From the NCBI RefSeq assembly GCF_015223355.1, contig NZ_JADFFK010000004.1:124001-188000 (forward strand): a stretch of DNA of 64,000 bases, in the 5' to 3' direction. The translations under genes and the position numbers were made by a program. Source of the stretch: Salipiger mangrovisoli. GTDB taxonomy: Bacteria > Pseudomonadota > Alphaproteobacteria > Rhodobacterales > Rhodobacteraceae. The notes under the pieces were generated by a model. That model was not told the DNA's origin. It made no database searches and saw only the letters and a list, made by a program, of their open reading frames with translations. Positions 7,269 through 18,139 of this stretch are shown here, one piece after another. How positions within the stretch are numbered: position 1 is the first letter of the stretch; every line of letters begins with the position of its first letter.

Positions 7269-9554
7269 TCAGTAATCCATGCGCACCATCATCGTCAGGT
7301 CTCCCATCATCGGCTCGGGCCAGACCACATGTACCTCGTCGCGCGCGCTGCCGCCCTCGGATGTGGCGTAGGGGGTGACGAACTTGCTGACGTTGCTCGC
7401 ATCGCGGGGACGTGAGCGCAGAACGAGGCTCTGGACCTCGCGCGCCTGGCCACCAAAGGGCAGCTTGTTGTCCGTCTCCACCACCCAGGTGCTGGCGTGG
7501 CTGTTCTGCGCATGGCTCACCTGCAACGGGTTCTCGGTCTGCACCTCGACATTGTGGAAGGTGTTCGACTGCACGAAGATCCGCCGCATTGCGCCAAGGT
7601 TCAGCGGCGCAAAGGAGGTGTCCACCCGGTCTGCCCGCACGATGGTTCCTCCGACGCAACGGAAGAGGTTCCCCGACAGGTTCAGCCCGTTGACCATGTG
7701 GCCCGAGCCGTAGGGCTTCACCACGAGGAAGGAGAACCACTCGGCCACGTCGGAGCACAGCATCACGTTGCCGGTCACCGACAGGCCCGCGAAGCCGAAG
7801 CCGCCGGTGAAATCCGGCTCGGGCTCGCGCTCGTTGGTCCACTCGATGAAGCAGTTGTCGATGTAATTGCCGGTGATCGTGGTGTTGCAGGCGCGCAGGC
7901 AGAGCACGAGGCCCGCCGAACGGATACCCGCGCCGCTGTCGTCACCCTGGAAGAAGTGGTTGCCCGAGATCACCGCGTGCGCCCCCGAGATCACCGCGAA
8001 GTGGCGGAACTGCGAGGCGCGATTGTCGCGGATCTTCACGTCGTTGCCATTGGTGTTGATCGCCACCGACTGGCGGTTCTGCGTTTCCAGATCGCCCTCG
8101 GCGCTGAGGAACTGGTTGTGGTCGATCAGCATCCCCTGGCAACCGTCACCGGGCGAGGTGATGGCCCTGTGACCGGGACGATTGAACACGCAGTCGCGAA
8201 TCACGTTGACCGTGCCCGCGGGCGGCAGCATCACGCCGCTCGCCAGCTCGGAGCACTGGAACTCCACGTCCTCGATCTCGAATTTTTCGAGCTTGGTGAA
8301 CCCCGAGAAATCCAGAAGGTACCGGAAGCGCGTGAACGTGTAGGCTTGTGTGCCCACGGCGTCCGACAGCGGCTGCGACAGGGTGATCGTCGCGGCCCCC
8401 ACGCTTTTCTCCTTCACGTAGATCTCGCGGCCCACCCCGGCCCCCGTCACCAGGCTGCCAACCTCGATGTTGGCGATGTTCGACACATTGGTCAGTTGCC
8501 ACGGGTTCGAAGCAGAATAGGTTGCCGTGCCCGCGACGCTGACCGCGTCCCAGTCGCCGCCGCTCTCGGCGCGCAGCTGGCCATTGCGCAGGACGCGACG
8601 CTGGGAAAAGGTGTCGCGGTTGTTCACCGCCGCGCGCACGTCGAGCGGCGCGGTCAGCGACACCCGCCGTCCGCCAAGGTCGAAGCTCTCGTGGTCGGCA
8701 TTGTTGAGCAGCGACTGAAGGCCCTTGGCAAGCGCCAGTTGCTCGTCACCAAAGGCCGCGACATAGGCCGGCAGATGGAAGTCCTTGGTCAGCGACAGAA
8801 TCGCCGCGGCGGGCATGGTCACCTGCCCTTCGAAGCGCACAGGATTCTCCAGCGTCACGGAGTTCGCCAGATGATAGGTCCCGGCGGGCACGAGGATCTG
8901 CCGCCCGTCGGCGACCGCGTCGGCAGCCTCGAAGGCGGCACTGTCATCCGTGCTGCCATCCCCAAGCGCGCCATAGTCCCGCACATCGACGCGGGCCATC
9001 ATGCCGCGCAGGAAGACCTCGGTCACATCCTCGATCCGCAGGTCGTCGATGCGCAGCACCCCGCCGGTGAGTCCGGTCAGATCCAGGCCGAAGTGGCCGT
9101 AGGTGGGCACCGTTCCCCAGACCAGGTCAACGCCGCCCCGCGCGCCGGTCCCGACGATGGCCGAAACCTCGACCACCTCGCCGTAGCTCGCCAGCGTTAC
9201 CGAGGGCCCCTGCATCGGCAGCCCGGATACCTCGACATCGCTGCCGGTCCCAGCCCACCCGGCGATGCACACCGTCGGAAGGTTGCCCGACACCGCTTTC
9301 ATCCGCGCGGTGATGCGCAGGTAGACCCCCGGCAGAATCGGCGTCTGCCCCATGTAGCGCAGCTTTTGCGTGGCCTCGGTTTTCTGCAGCTCGAGGCAGC
9401 CACCGAAATCGGCATCCGCCGGGACATAGGCCGCCGAGGCATCAGAGGCGTAGTTGTCCGATCCCGGTCGCCCGTCGCCCCGCGACCAGACAGCCAACCC
9501 CTCGGAAAATGGCGTGGGGGTCAGCACCACCCCGTCGGTCACCGCAATGTTCAT
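7269..9554 (-). CDS. Right-handed beta-helix (pectate lyase/GH28-like) protein, tailspike-like
   Basis: 761 residues. Residues 1-190 look like a beta-sandwich carbohydrate-binding-type region. At about 195 the motif VDVRDYGALGDGSTDD opens a Pectate_lyase_3/GH28-type parallel beta helix, continuing with repeated N/D-rich rungs (FDNxFIxxN-like patterns such as ISGNHF, ITGNYI, LSGNLF) to about 690. Proteins of this kind depolymerise or bind polysaccharide, and the same start of the helix is common in phage tail spikes. The ATG at 9554 is chosen because a GAGG site lies at the right distance; the GTG nine bases upstream overlaps that site. No Sec signal peptide is visible. Isolated on its own transcript. 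Confidence 0.8.
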   Translation of the reverse strand: MNIAVTDGVVLTPTPFSEGLAVWSRGDGRPGSDNYASDASAAYVPADADFGGCLELQKTEATQKLRYMGQTPILPGVYLRITARMKAVSGNLPTVCIAGWAGTGSDVEVSGLPMQGPSVTLASYGEVVEVSAIVGTGARGGVDLVWGTVPTYGHFGLDLTGLTGGVLRIDDLRIEDVTEVFLRGMMARVDVRDYGALGDGSTDDSAAFEAADAVADGRQILVPAGTYHLANSVTLENPVRFEGQVTMPAAAILSLTKDFHLPAYVAAFGDEQLALAKGLQSLLNNADHESFDLGGRRVSLTAPLDVRAAVNNRDTFSQRRVLRNGQLRAESGGDWDAVSVAGTATYSASNPWQLTNVSNIANIEVGSLVTGAGVGREIYVKEKSVGAATITLSQPLSDAVGTQAYTFTRFRYLLDFSGFTKLEKFEIEDVEFQCSELASGVMLPPAGTVNVIRDCVFNRPGHRAITSPGDGCQGMLIDHNQFLSAEGDLETQNRQSVAINTNGNDVKIRDNRASQFRHFAVISGAHAVISGNHFFQGDDSGAGIRSAGLVLCLRACNTTITGNYIDNCFIEWTNEREPEPDFTGGFGFAGLSVTGNVMLCSDVAEWFSFLVVKPYGSGHMVNGLNLSGNLFRCVGGTIVRADRVDTSFAPLNLGAMRRIFVQSNTFHNVEVQTENPLQVSHAQNSHASTWVVETDNKLPFGGQAREVQSLVLRSRPRDASNVSKFVTPYATSEGGSARDEVHVVWPEPMMGDLTMMVRMDY

Positions 9555-9680
9555 GGCTTGCACCTCTGCTCTGAAACGCCTCGCGGGTTCGCGCCGACCC
9601 CACGGGAGACAGAGCTAGAGGGCAGAGGTTAACGCGCCCCGGCGGCACCGCGCGGCGGACCGTGCCGGGGCGCAACGGGA

Positions 9681-9710
9681 CAGGTCGGGGTCACACAGGT
9701 CGGGGTCACA
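9681..9710. repeat. Perfect 15-bp tandem duplication over a stop codon
   Basis: CAGGTCGGGGTCACA occurs twice head to tail (9681-9695 and 9696-9710). On the minus strand the second copy contains the stop codon of the DUF4864 gene, so the duplication leaves the protein end intact and places a second copy of the TGA context just after it. Confidence 0.95.
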
Positions 9711-10107
9711 CCGCGGCTCCGGGCATCTCGAGGATCCGCACGCCGGCAATGCGCCAGCGGCCGTCGATCTGCTCCATGCTATATTCGAGCAGGTGGGGCG
9801 CGCCCGCGGCATCGCTCACGTAAACGTTCTGCACCCAGAGACCGCCGCGCTCGAAAAGCTGGCCGAAGCGCACATCACCGGGGTTCCAGACCATCGGGAA
9901 TCCGTCGCGCACCATCCGCCCGAAATTCTCCGGAGTGCCGAAAAGGCCCTGTATCCCGGGACTTGCGAAGCCGAAGGCCGTGGATTCATCCTCGGCCAGA
10001 AAGGCGTCCATCTGGCGCCGGATGGTCTCAGCAATCTCGGACTGCTGCGCCGCCGCAGGACCCGCGAGCGCAATGCCGATCGTCAGGACAGAAAGCAGAT
10101 GCCGCAT
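9706..10107 (-). CDS. DUF4864 domain-containing secreted protein
   Basis: 133 residues. A signal peptide (MRHLLSVLTIGIALAGPAAAQ) is followed by a single NTF2-like DUF4864 domain, with the family features QMDAFLAEDESTAFGFASPGIQ and the closing DGRWRIAGVRIL. Function of the family is unknown; it is periplasmic by prediction. The start at 10107 is set by the signal peptide and a GGAGG site; an upstream in-frame start would bury the signal peptide. It lies downstream of lysS on the same strand, 67 bases away. Confidence 0.88.
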   Translation of the reverse strand: MRHLLSVLTIGIALAGPAAAQQSEIAETIRRQMDAFLAEDESTAFGFASPGIQGLFGTPENFGRMVRDGFPMVWNPGDVRFGQLFERGGLWVQNVYVSDAAGAPHLLEYSMEQIDGRWRIAGVRILEMPGAAV

Positions 10108-10174
10108 AAGAAAAACCTCCCCGGAATGCCCGGAGAGGTAGCTTTTCGTCATGATGCGTCAAGCGTCGGGCGGA

Positions 10175-11752
10175 TCAGCCCAGCTCGCCCGCCAGCCCCT
10201 TGCGGATCAGCGCGGCGGTCTCGGCGACGCCGTAGAGCGCGATGAACCCGCCGAAGCGCGGCCCCTGGCTCTGGCCCAGCAGCACCTCGTAGAGCGCCTG
10301 GAACCATGCGCGCAGGTTCTCGAACCCGTGCTCCTTGCCGACCGAGAAGACCAAGGTCTGCAGCGCCTCGTCATCGACCGCGCCGTCGTAACCCTCGAGC
10401 TTGGCCGCAAGATCCTCCATCGCCGCCCGCTCCTGATCGGTGGGGGCGCGGAACTTCTTGGTGGGCTTCACGAAGTCGTTGAAGTAGCGCACCGCGAAAC
10501 CGGCGGCGGCGTCGAGATCCGGGTGGGTCTTCGGCGCGGCGTCGGGCGCATAGCGGCGGATGAAGCCCCACATTACCTCCTTGTCCTCGGCACCGGCGGC
10601 CGAGGCGAGGTTGAGGAGCATTGAGAAGGGAACCACCATTTTCGATTCCGGCACGTCACCGCCGTGGATGTGCCACACCGGGTTGTTCAGCTGCGCCGCC
10701 GCGTCCTGGGTCGGATAGGCGCGGAGCTGCTGGTGGTACTCGTCCATCGCCTTGGGGATCACGTCCCACCACAGGCGCTTCGCGGTCTTCGGCTTCTGGA
10801 ACATGAAGTAGGACAGCGACTCGGTCGAGGCATAGGTCAGCCACTCGTCGATCGACAGGCCATTGCCCTTGGACTTCGAGATCTTCTCGCCGTTCTCGTC
10901 GAGGAAAAGCTCGTAGGTGAAATGCTCGGGCGCGGGCACGCCGAGGGTGCGGCAGATGCCGTCGTAGATCGGTGTGTTGGTCGAGTGGTCCTTGCCATAC
11001 ATCTCGAAATCGACGCCGAGCGCGGCCCAACGGGCGCCGAAGTCGGGCTTCCATTGCAGCTTCACGTTGCCGCCGGTCACCGGCAGGGTCCATTCCTTGC
11101 CGTCGTCATCGTCGAAGGTGATGGTCCCCTCGGCGGCATCGACGTGCTTGACCGGCACGTAGAGCACGCGGCCGGTCTCGGGGTGGATCGGCAGGAAGAT
11201 CGAGTAGGTCGACGCTCGCTCGTCGCGCAGCGATTTCAGCATGATCTTCATCAGGTCGTCGTAGCGTTCGCAGCAGCGCAGCAGAATCTCGTCGAACTGG
11301 CCGGACTTGTAGAAATCCGTCGCCGAATAGAACTCGTACTCGAACCCGAAGGTGTCGAGGAAGCGGCGCAGCATGGCGTTGTTGTGATGGCCGAAGCTCT
11401 CGAACTCCTCGAAGGGGTCCGGCACCGAGGTCAGCGGGCGCTGCAGGTTCTCTTGCAGCAGCTCCTGGTTCGGCACGTTCTCTGGCACCTTGCGCATGCC
11501 GTCCATGTCGTCCGAGAAGCAGATCAGCCGGGTCGGGATGTCCGAAATCACCTCGAAGGCGCGGCGGATCATCGTGGTCCGCGCAACCTCCCCAAACGTG
11601 CCGATATGCGGCAGGCCCGACGGCCCGTAGCCGGTCTCGAACAGCACGTAGCCCTTCTCGGGCGGCGTCTTCTCGTAGCGTTTCAGCACCCGGCGCGCCT
11701 CTTCAAAGGGCCAAGCCTTCGAGCTCATTGCTGCGTCGCGCAGTTCGGACAT
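10175..11752 (-). CDS. lysS: Lysyl-tRNA synthetase, class I
   Basis: 525 residues; the archaeal-type class I LysRS used by many alphaproteobacteria instead of the class II enzyme. It charges tRNA-Lys. The HIGH signature appears as HIGT (residues 49-52), and KMSKS as KISKS in KISKSKGN near residue 290. The C-terminal part is the alpha-helical anticodon-binding domain. The ATG at 11752 has an AAGGAG site eight bases upstream; a GTG nine bases earlier overlaps that site and is not preferred. Confidence 0.96.
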   Translation of the reverse strand: MSELRDAAMSSKAWPFEEARRVLKRYEKTPPEKGYVLFETGYGPSGLPHIGTFGEVARTTMIRRAFEVISDIPTRLICFSDDMDGMRKVPENVPNQELLQENLQRPLTSVPDPFEEFESFGHHNNAMLRRFLDTFGFEYEFYSATDFYKSGQFDEILLRCCERYDDLMKIMLKSLRDERASTYSIFLPIHPETGRVLYVPVKHVDAAEGTITFDDDDGKEWTLPVTGGNVKLQWKPDFGARWAALGVDFEMYGKDHSTNTPIYDGICRTLGVPAPEHFTYELFLDENGEKISKSKGNGLSIDEWLTYASTESLSYFMFQKPKTAKRLWWDVIPKAMDEYHQQLRAYPTQDAAAQLNNPVWHIHGGDVPESKMVVPFSMLLNLASAAGAEDKEVMWGFIRRYAPDAAPKTHPDLDAAAGFAVRYFNDFVKPTKKFRAPTDQERAAMEDLAAKLEGYDGAVDDEALQTLVFSVGKEHGFENLRAWFQALYEVLLGQSQGPRFGGFIALYGVAETAALIRKGLAGELG

Positions 11753-11871
11753 GTGAAACACTCCTTAGGGAAGAAACGCCCCCTTTCACGGGGCAGTGCG
11801 CCCGCGTCCTATTGCAGGCGGGGCACGGGGTCAATAAATTGCCGGTAGCATGATTTTTCCGGAGTATTCCA

Positions 11872-12297
11872 GTGCCCGAAGCCGCCCCGCACCCGCTGAC
11901 GCCGCAAGACTGCCTTGTCGCGCTGATGATCGCCGTCTCGGCCTCGGACGAGAACATGCGCACTGCCGAACTGGTGAAGATCGAGTCCGCCGTCAACATG
12001 CTGCCGATCTTCAGCGACTATGACATCGACCGCATGCGCGTGATCACTGACCTCGTCTTCGACCTCTTCGAGCAGGAAGACGGTCTCGACGCGCTTTTCG
12101 GCCTGCTGCGTGACAACTTGCCCGAGCGCCTGAACGAGACCGCCTATGCGCTGGCCTGCGACGTGGCCGCCGCCGATGGCACGCTGCGCGAGGAAGAGCT
12201 GCGGTTGCTTGAGGAGATTCGCTACGAGCTCGACATTGACCGGTTGCACGCCGCTGCCATCGAGCGCGGCGCCCGCGCGCGCCACCTGCGCGCCTGA
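11872..12297 (+). CDS. TerB-family tellurite-resistance-like protein
   Basis: 141-residue all-helical protein of the TerB/DjlA superfamily: two related helical halves, the second with DVAAADGTLREEELRLLEEI, the typical acidic metal-binding loop. TerB-like proteins bind divalent metal and are linked to stress or membrane-associated processes; the exact role here is unknown, and no other ter genes are nearby. It uses a GTG start at 11872 with GGAG seven bases upstream. Divergent from lysS; convergent with dacB across a long hairpin. Confidence 0.85.
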   Translation: MPEAAPHPLTPQDCLVALMIAVSASDENMRTAELVKIESAVNMLPIFSDYDIDRMRVITDLVFDLFEQEDGLDALFGLLRDNLPERLNETAYALACDVAAADGTLREEELRLLEEIRYELDIDRLHAAAIERGARARHLRA

Positions 12298-12301
12298 GCC
12301 A

Positions 12302-12351
12302 CTGGCCGGGGTGTCCGGGGCGGATCAGTCCTGCCCGGACACCCCGGCCAG
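12302..12351. terminator. Long perfect hairpin between convergent terB and dacB
   Basis: An 18-bp perfect stem (12302-12319 with 12334-12351) around a 14-base loop, immediately after the terB stop and just before the dacB stop on the other strand. There is no T run on either side, so it may work as a Rho-assisted or RNA-stabilising bidirectional element rather than a textbook intrinsic terminator. Confidence 0.7.
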
Positions 12352-12360
12352 AGCTTAAGC

Positions 12361-13959
12361 TTAGGGCTCGACCGTCTCCACCAGCGCCGCGGTGCCGGAC
12401 GAGGTCTGCATGGCTGGCGTCACGCTCGACACGGCCACGGTCTCGGGACCCTTGCCCTCTGGGAACATCGCTCCCCAGCGCCGGATCAGATCCTGCTGAA
12501 GCATCTTGGCGCGGGTGTTCCACTCCATCATTCCCGGCGGCCGTTCACGTTCCTCGATCGGGATCGCGTCGCGGCGGGGCACGTCGCCGCAGAAGATCGC
12601 AAAGACCAGCCCCTCGCCGCTCGGCAGGTCGACATAACCCGCGAGCCCGCTGACGAAATTGAGCGTGCCGGTCTTGGCGTGGACCTGCAGCTTCGCGTCC
12701 TTCACCGGACGGCCACGGTTGTCGAGCACGGTGATCGGCTTCATCAGCGGCTTCAGCTTCAATCGCCGCTCGGCGACCAGCACCGCCATGGCAACATCCG
12801 CCGCCGCCACGCGGCTGTCGCCGCCCAGCCCCGAGTGATCGGTCATCGCCACATGGGTCAACCCCATGCTGTCGCGCGCCCAGGCGTTCATCTCTTCGGC
12901 GGAATGCTTGATCGACAGCGCGTGACCCAGCCGCTTGCGCGTGGCGGTCAGCCCGACCAACTCGGCGGTGAGGTTGGTCGAGTATTTGAGCATTTCCTTC
13001 AGGACAACATGCAGCGGCTCGCTCTCGACGCGGCCGATGAAGTCCACGGTCTCGACGCCATGCTCGATCACCGGCTCGGGCAGTTGCAGCCCGCGCGAGC
13101 CTGCCAGCGCCTGGAACACCTCGCCGGCATAAAGCTCGGGCTTTCGCACCGGCAGCCAGCGCGAGCCGTCCTGGCCGAGCGCATGCTTCGCCACGCTCCA
13201 CTCGTCTCGTCCGTTCAAGTCGGCGTAGGTGTAGATCGGTCCGTTTCGGTCGGCGACCTCCATATGCGCCATGCGCACCGCCTGACGTCCGGCCATCGAG
13301 GGCGCGTCCATGCTGACCTCGTAGCCCTCGCCCTTGCGCTCCCATTCGAAGCTGACACGGTTATAATTGAGGTTGATGCCCGCGACCGCAGGGTTGTAGG
13401 CCACATGCACCGGCTGCTCGGTGTCGATGACCGGCGCATAGGGCAGCACCCCGCCATCGACGATGAACCGCCCGGTGATCGACTTGATGCCGACCTCCTC
13501 GAGGTTGCGTGCGAGCTTGGCGAGCCCGTCGGTGTCCAGGGTCGGATCGCCGCCGCCGACCAGCACCAGATCGCCGCGCAGCTCGCCGCCGACGATCGCG
13601 CCGGTGGTCCAGAGCTCGGTCGAAAAGCGGTAGTCCGGCCCCAGCACGTCAAGCCCATAGGACGCGGTCAGCGATTTCGCGACGCTCGCGGGCGGCAAGC
13701 CAAGCGTTCCACGGTGGCTTTCCAGCAGCTGTCCGGTGGCGGCGCTCAACACCGCGAAGCCGACGATGCCATCCCCGAGCCGCGCCTTTGAGATCAGATC
13801 CTCGGGCGTATCGGGCGCTGGCGCGGCGGTCTTGTCGCCCCGCGCCTTGGGACGCAGCGAGCGATCCAGCGCCTCCGCGAAAGCCGGGGCGGCAGCAGAG
13901 GAAAGCCCCGTTGCAGCGAGCGAGAACAGGAAATGGCGACGAGAGAGTCCGCGGGTCAT
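12361..13959 (-). CDS. dacB: D-alanyl-D-alanine carboxypeptidase/endopeptidase (PBP4 class, peptidase S13)
   Basis: 532 residues. The N-terminus is a twin-arginine-like signal (SRRHFLFSLAATG) ending AFAEA, so it is exported to the periplasm, where it trims or cleaves peptidoglycan stem peptides. S13 catalytic motifs: SVAK (residues 92-95), STN near 325 (YSTNLT) and KTG near 427 (HAKTGTLNF). The long insertion between SxxK and SxN is typical of PBP4. Separate transcript, facing the terB gene. Confidence 0.93.
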   Translation of the reverse strand: MTRGLSRRHFLFSLAATGLSSAAAPAFAEALDRSLRPKARGDKTAAPAPDTPEDLISKARLGDGIVGFAVLSAATGQLLESHRGTLGLPPASVAKSLTASYGLDVLGPDYRFSTELWTTGAIVGGELRGDLVLVGGGDPTLDTDGLAKLARNLEEVGIKSITGRFIVDGGVLPYAPVIDTEQPVHVAYNPAVAGINLNYNRVSFEWERKGEGYEVSMDAPSMAGRQAVRMAHMEVADRNGPIYTYADLNGRDEWSVAKHALGQDGSRWLPVRKPELYAGEVFQALAGSRGLQLPEPVIEHGVETVDFIGRVESEPLHVVLKEMLKYSTNLTAELVGLTATRKRLGHALSIKHSAEEMNAWARDSMGLTHVAMTDHSGLGGDSRVAAADVAMAVLVAERRLKLKPLMKPITVLDNRGRPVKDAKLQVHAKTGTLNFVSGLAGYVDLPSGEGLVFAIFCGDVPRRDAIPIEERERPPGMMEWNTRAKMLQQDLIRRWGAMFPEGKGPETVAVSSVTPAMQTSSGTAALVETVEP

Positions 13960-14045
13960 GGTGTCGATTTAACCGATGCGGCCAGAGCGCAGCAAGCGCC
14001 CAGAGCGGGGGACTACTTCACATTTGCGCCGGTTGTTCTCTGCGC

Positions 14046-14654
14046 TCATCTCCCTTGCCGCGCCCGCAGGGCAGTCGAGCTGAGGTCCGACATCGGCAGG
14101 TTGACGAAACACCAGCTTGGCGGCGTGCAGAGCGGCAGCAGCGGCGCGGCGCTGCTGGGCAGGCGCGCGTGACGAAAAACCGAGGCGGCGACCGACTCCC
14201 GGGCCGCGAGGCGGCTTCCGGGCCGGGCCAGCACGCCCACCGGCACGCGGCGCATGATCTCTTGCCAATCCTCCCAGCGGTGCAGCTGCGCAAGGTTGTC
14301 AGCGCCCATCAGCCAGACGAACCGCACGCCCGGATGGCGCCCCTGCAGCAGCTCCAGAGTGCGGGCGGTATGCCGGGTGCCCGCGAGTGCCTCGAAGCGG
14401 CTAACCATGACGCGCGGGTGCCGTATCAGCGCGCGCGCCGCGGAAATGCGCGTGTCGAGCGGTGCCGGTCCCTGCGATTTCAGCGGGTTGCCCGGGCTGA
14501 CCAGCCAGATCACCCGGTCAAGCCGAAAGCGCTTCAGCGCCTCGAGCGTGATGCGGACGTGGCCTTCATGCGGCGGGTCGAACGATCCGCCGAGCAATCC
14601 GACCCTCTGCCCGGGAGCCACGTGAAACCCGGTCTCATGCGCAGTCCAGAGCAT
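14046..14654 (-). CDS. nadD: Nicotinate-nucleotide adenylyltransferase
   Basis: 202-residue nucleotidyltransferase of NAD synthesis, making deamido-NAD from nicotinate mononucleotide and ATP. The signature [11 protein letters not shown] lies at residues 22-32 and the C-terminal ISSTxxR-type motif appears as LSSTALR near residue 190. [10 protein letters not shown] and the HRW following it are NadD-specific positions. Length is typical. The rsfS/proA genes that often flank nadD are not adjacent. Confidence 0.95.
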   Translation of the reverse strand: MLWTAHETGFHVAPGQRVGLLGGSFDPPHEGHVRITLEALKRFRLDRVIWLVSPGNPLKSQGPAPLDTRISAARALIRHPRVMVSRFEALAGTRHTARTLELLQGRHPGVRFVWLMGADNLAQLHRWEDWQEIMRRVPVGVLARPGSRLAARESVAASVFRHARLPSSAAPLLPLCTPPSWCFVNLPMSDLSSTALRARQGR

Positions 14655-14839
14655 TGCGCGCCTTCCTTCAGGAATGAATGCCCAAAGACACAGGATTTCG
14701 CTCAGGGATCAACCGGATTTTTCGGCGCTGACCACGTGTCAAAGCGCGCCGGACGGTCCGGATCCCGCGAAACAAGGCATTTGCTTTCCCCCCTTGCGGT
14801 GCCATACACGCCCGCAAAGCTTTTTCACCGGAGGAACCG

Positions 14840-16495
<1,656 letters not shown>

Positions 16496-16532
16496 GCCGG
16501 TTTCCGCCGCTCTTCGTTCACGAAGCGATCAG

Positions 16533-16566
16533 CCCCACGCACTTGACCGTGCGTGGGGTCTTTCGT
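16533..16566 (+). terminator. Intrinsic terminator of ettA
   Basis: 10-bp perfect stem (CCCCACGCAC at 16533-16542, GTGCGTGGGG at 16549-16558), 6-base loop, then a TCTTTCGTTT tract, 37 bases after the stop. Confidence 0.88.
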
Positions 16567-16655
16567 TTCCCCGGCCTCGCGATTACCTGCCCCGCCACGG
16601 GAGACGCGGAGAGTCGCGGTCTTCCGGAGCAAACGCAAAGATCTGAGAGTTCGAC

Positions 16656-16757
16656 ATGAGCATGCAGTCCGCACAGGTATCGCAGCACACGGCCCGCAAA
16701 CAACCGGAGCCCCAGCCCCAACCGGAGTTCCGTTTCACCGACTGGGCGATGATCTGA
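16656..16757 (+). CDS. Possible small protein (33 residues)
   Basis: ATG at 16656 after a GAGAG stretch, encoding a 33-residue proline/glutamine-rich peptide that ends FRFTDWAMI. The open frame stops three bases before the stop codon of the convergent DUF2938 gene. No homology is recognised and the length is near the noise limit, but the tail is non-random in composition and a ribosome site is present. It lies after the ettA terminator, so it would need its own promoter. Confidence 0.35.
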   Translation: MSMQSAQVSQHTARKQPEPQPQPEFRFTDWAMI

Positions 16758-16760
16758 CGC

Positions 16761-17237
16761 TCAGGTGGCGAGCAGCGCCACCGCCCACATGCCAAGGCCG
16801 AACACCGTGTGGGCAATCAGTCCCAGCGCCCGCCCCTTCCATGGGGTGGGCGTTTTCGACAGCGCGCAGCCCAGCCCCATGCCCGGCTGCATCAGGAACC
16901 ATCCCGCACAGATGGTGACCAACGCGAACAGCCAGAGCGGCAGGAAGCGCGGTGCCTCAAGCCAGCCCGGTCCCGCCAGCACCATGAAGATCACCCCGTA
17001 GGCGATGCCCACCGCGTAGTGAAAACTCCAGCCGACTGCGCTTTCATGCGCCAGCGCAGGGGTGGCCGTGATGTCGTCATGGAAGATCTTGCCTCGAAGA
17101 GAGCGCAGGACCCAGCGCCCCTGATTGCGCCAGGCGGGCTTCGGATAGCCCAGCACCAGGTGCAGCAGCAGCGCCCAGAGGTCCATGGCGAGGGTTCCAC
17201 CCAACCCCATGAGAATTCCGACAAGAACCAGCTGCAT
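16761..17237 (-). CDS. DUF2938 family integral membrane protein
   Basis: 158 residues with four hydrophobic segments (about 3-25, 75-97, 103-122, 135-156). The beginning GILMGLGGTLAMDLWALLLH and the middle GWSFHYAVGIAYGVIF are hallmarks of the DUF2938 family. Function of the family is unknown. Divergent from cutA with a 110 bp gap. Confidence 0.87.
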   Translation of the reverse strand: MQLVLVGILMGLGGTLAMDLWALLLHLVLGYPKPAWRNQGRWVLRSLRGKIFHDDITATPALAHESAVGWSFHYAVGIAYGVIFMVLAGPGWLEAPRFLPLWLFALVTICAGWFLMQPGMGLGCALSKTPTPWKGRALGLIAHTVFGLGMWAVALLAT

Positions 17238-17347
17238 TGGATAACTCCTTATTCCCGCGACAAGGCTTGCCGCAGCGGCAGCTCGACTACAAGAGTCGAG
17301 AGGACGCCGGGCTTGCGAAATCGCACGCTGCGGCGCAGCCTCGCGCC

Positions 17348-17680
17348 ATGCAGCTTCTCATCCTTCTGACCAATTGCCCGGACGAGGCCAGCGCCGACCG
17401 GATCGCCGAGGCCGCGGTGACGTCTCGTCTTGCCGCCGCGACCAACCGGTTCGCACCGATCGCTTCGCTCTATCACTGGAAGGGCCAGCTCTGCCGCGGG
17501 CGCGAGGTTCCCCTTCTGCTGAAGACAAGGCCCGACCTTGCAGAGCCTCTGGTCGCACTGATCCGCGCCCATCATCCCTACGAGACTCCCGCAATCCTGC
17601 GGCAACCCGTTGACGGCAATAGTGACTATATCGCATGGCTGGCGGCGGAGACCCGCCCCGCCGGGATCGAATCCCCTTGA
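17348..17680 (+). CDS. cutA: CutA1 divalent-ion tolerance protein
   Basis: 110 residues of the CutA1 family: small trimeric, PII-like ferredoxin-fold proteins implicated in copper tolerance. Family positions seen: TNCPDEASADRIAEAAV, LAAATNRFAPIASLYHWKGQL, and the closing HPYETPAIL. The catalytic-looking cysteine is C49-like in QLCRGREVPLLLKT. No leader peptide. Divergent from DUF2938; the gap to the cold-shock gene is 150 bp. Confidence 0.93.
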   Translation: MQLLILLTNCPDEASADRIAEAAVTSRLAAATNRFAPIASLYHWKGQLCRGREVPLLLKTRPDLAEPLVALIRAHHPYETPAILRQPVDGNSDYIAWLAAETRPAGIESP

Positions 17681-17832
17681 ATTTCGGGCCTGTTCGTGCC
17701 ACCTTGCTGCCCGCTTAGGCTTCTATTCGACGACCCAGTTCCTTCCCGGCACGCAGTCTATCGATACAGACGTTTCTACGCCGGGCTGCCGCAGTTCCGT
17801 GGGCAGCGTACTGACAGGAAGGGGTTTATCCC

Positions 17833-18039
17833 ATGGCAACTGGCACCGTGAAGTGGTTCAACACCACCAAGGGTTATGGCTTCATCGCTCCCGATGGCGG
17901 CTCCAAGGACGTTTTCGTTCACATCTCTGCAGTCGAGCGTTCGGGCCTCACCGGCCTCGCCGACAACCAGAAAGTGACCTACGAGCTGCAAGCCGGCCGT
18001 GACGGTCGCGAAAGCGCCGTGAACATCCAGCTCGCCTGA
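17833..18039 (+). CDS. Cold-shock protein (CspA family)
   Basis: 68-residue single cold-shock domain. RNP1 KGYGFI (residues 13-18) and RNP2 DVFVHI (26-31) are intact, so it should bind single-stranded RNA/DNA and act as an RNA chaperone. It starts [16 protein letters not shown], like the many Csp paralogs in this group. The 150-base AT-richer stretch upstream after cutA is long enough for the structured 5' leader typical of csp mRNAs. An intrinsic terminator follows. Confidence 0.96.
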   Translation: MATGTVKWFNTTKGYGFIAPDGGSKDVFVHISAVERSGLTGLADNQKVTYELQAGRDGRESAVNIQLA

Positions 18040-18073
18040 GCACCGGATTTTGCGGGGGTTCCCCCCGCGACGC

Positions 18074-18105
18074 GAAGGGGCGGCCCATCTGGGACCGCCC
18101 CTTTT
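18074..18105 (+). terminator. Intrinsic terminator of the cold-shock gene
   Basis: Stem AAGGGGCGG / CCGCCCCTT with one mismatch and further GC pairs, then TTTTGCTT, about 40 bases after the stop codon. Confidence 0.85.
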
Positions 18106-18139
18106 GCTTGGCAGAAGAATGTGCCGCGTCGCGTCCCGC

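Noticed and set aside
7497-9632. 711-codon open frame opposite the beta-helix gene
   Set aside because: The minus strand encodes a recognisable Pectate_lyase_3-type helix; the plus frame has no motifs.
10110-10140. GC-rich dyad downstream of lysS as a terminator
   Set aside because: It coincides with the ribosome site and leader of the DUF4864 gene, and pairing is imperfect with no T run in the right direction.
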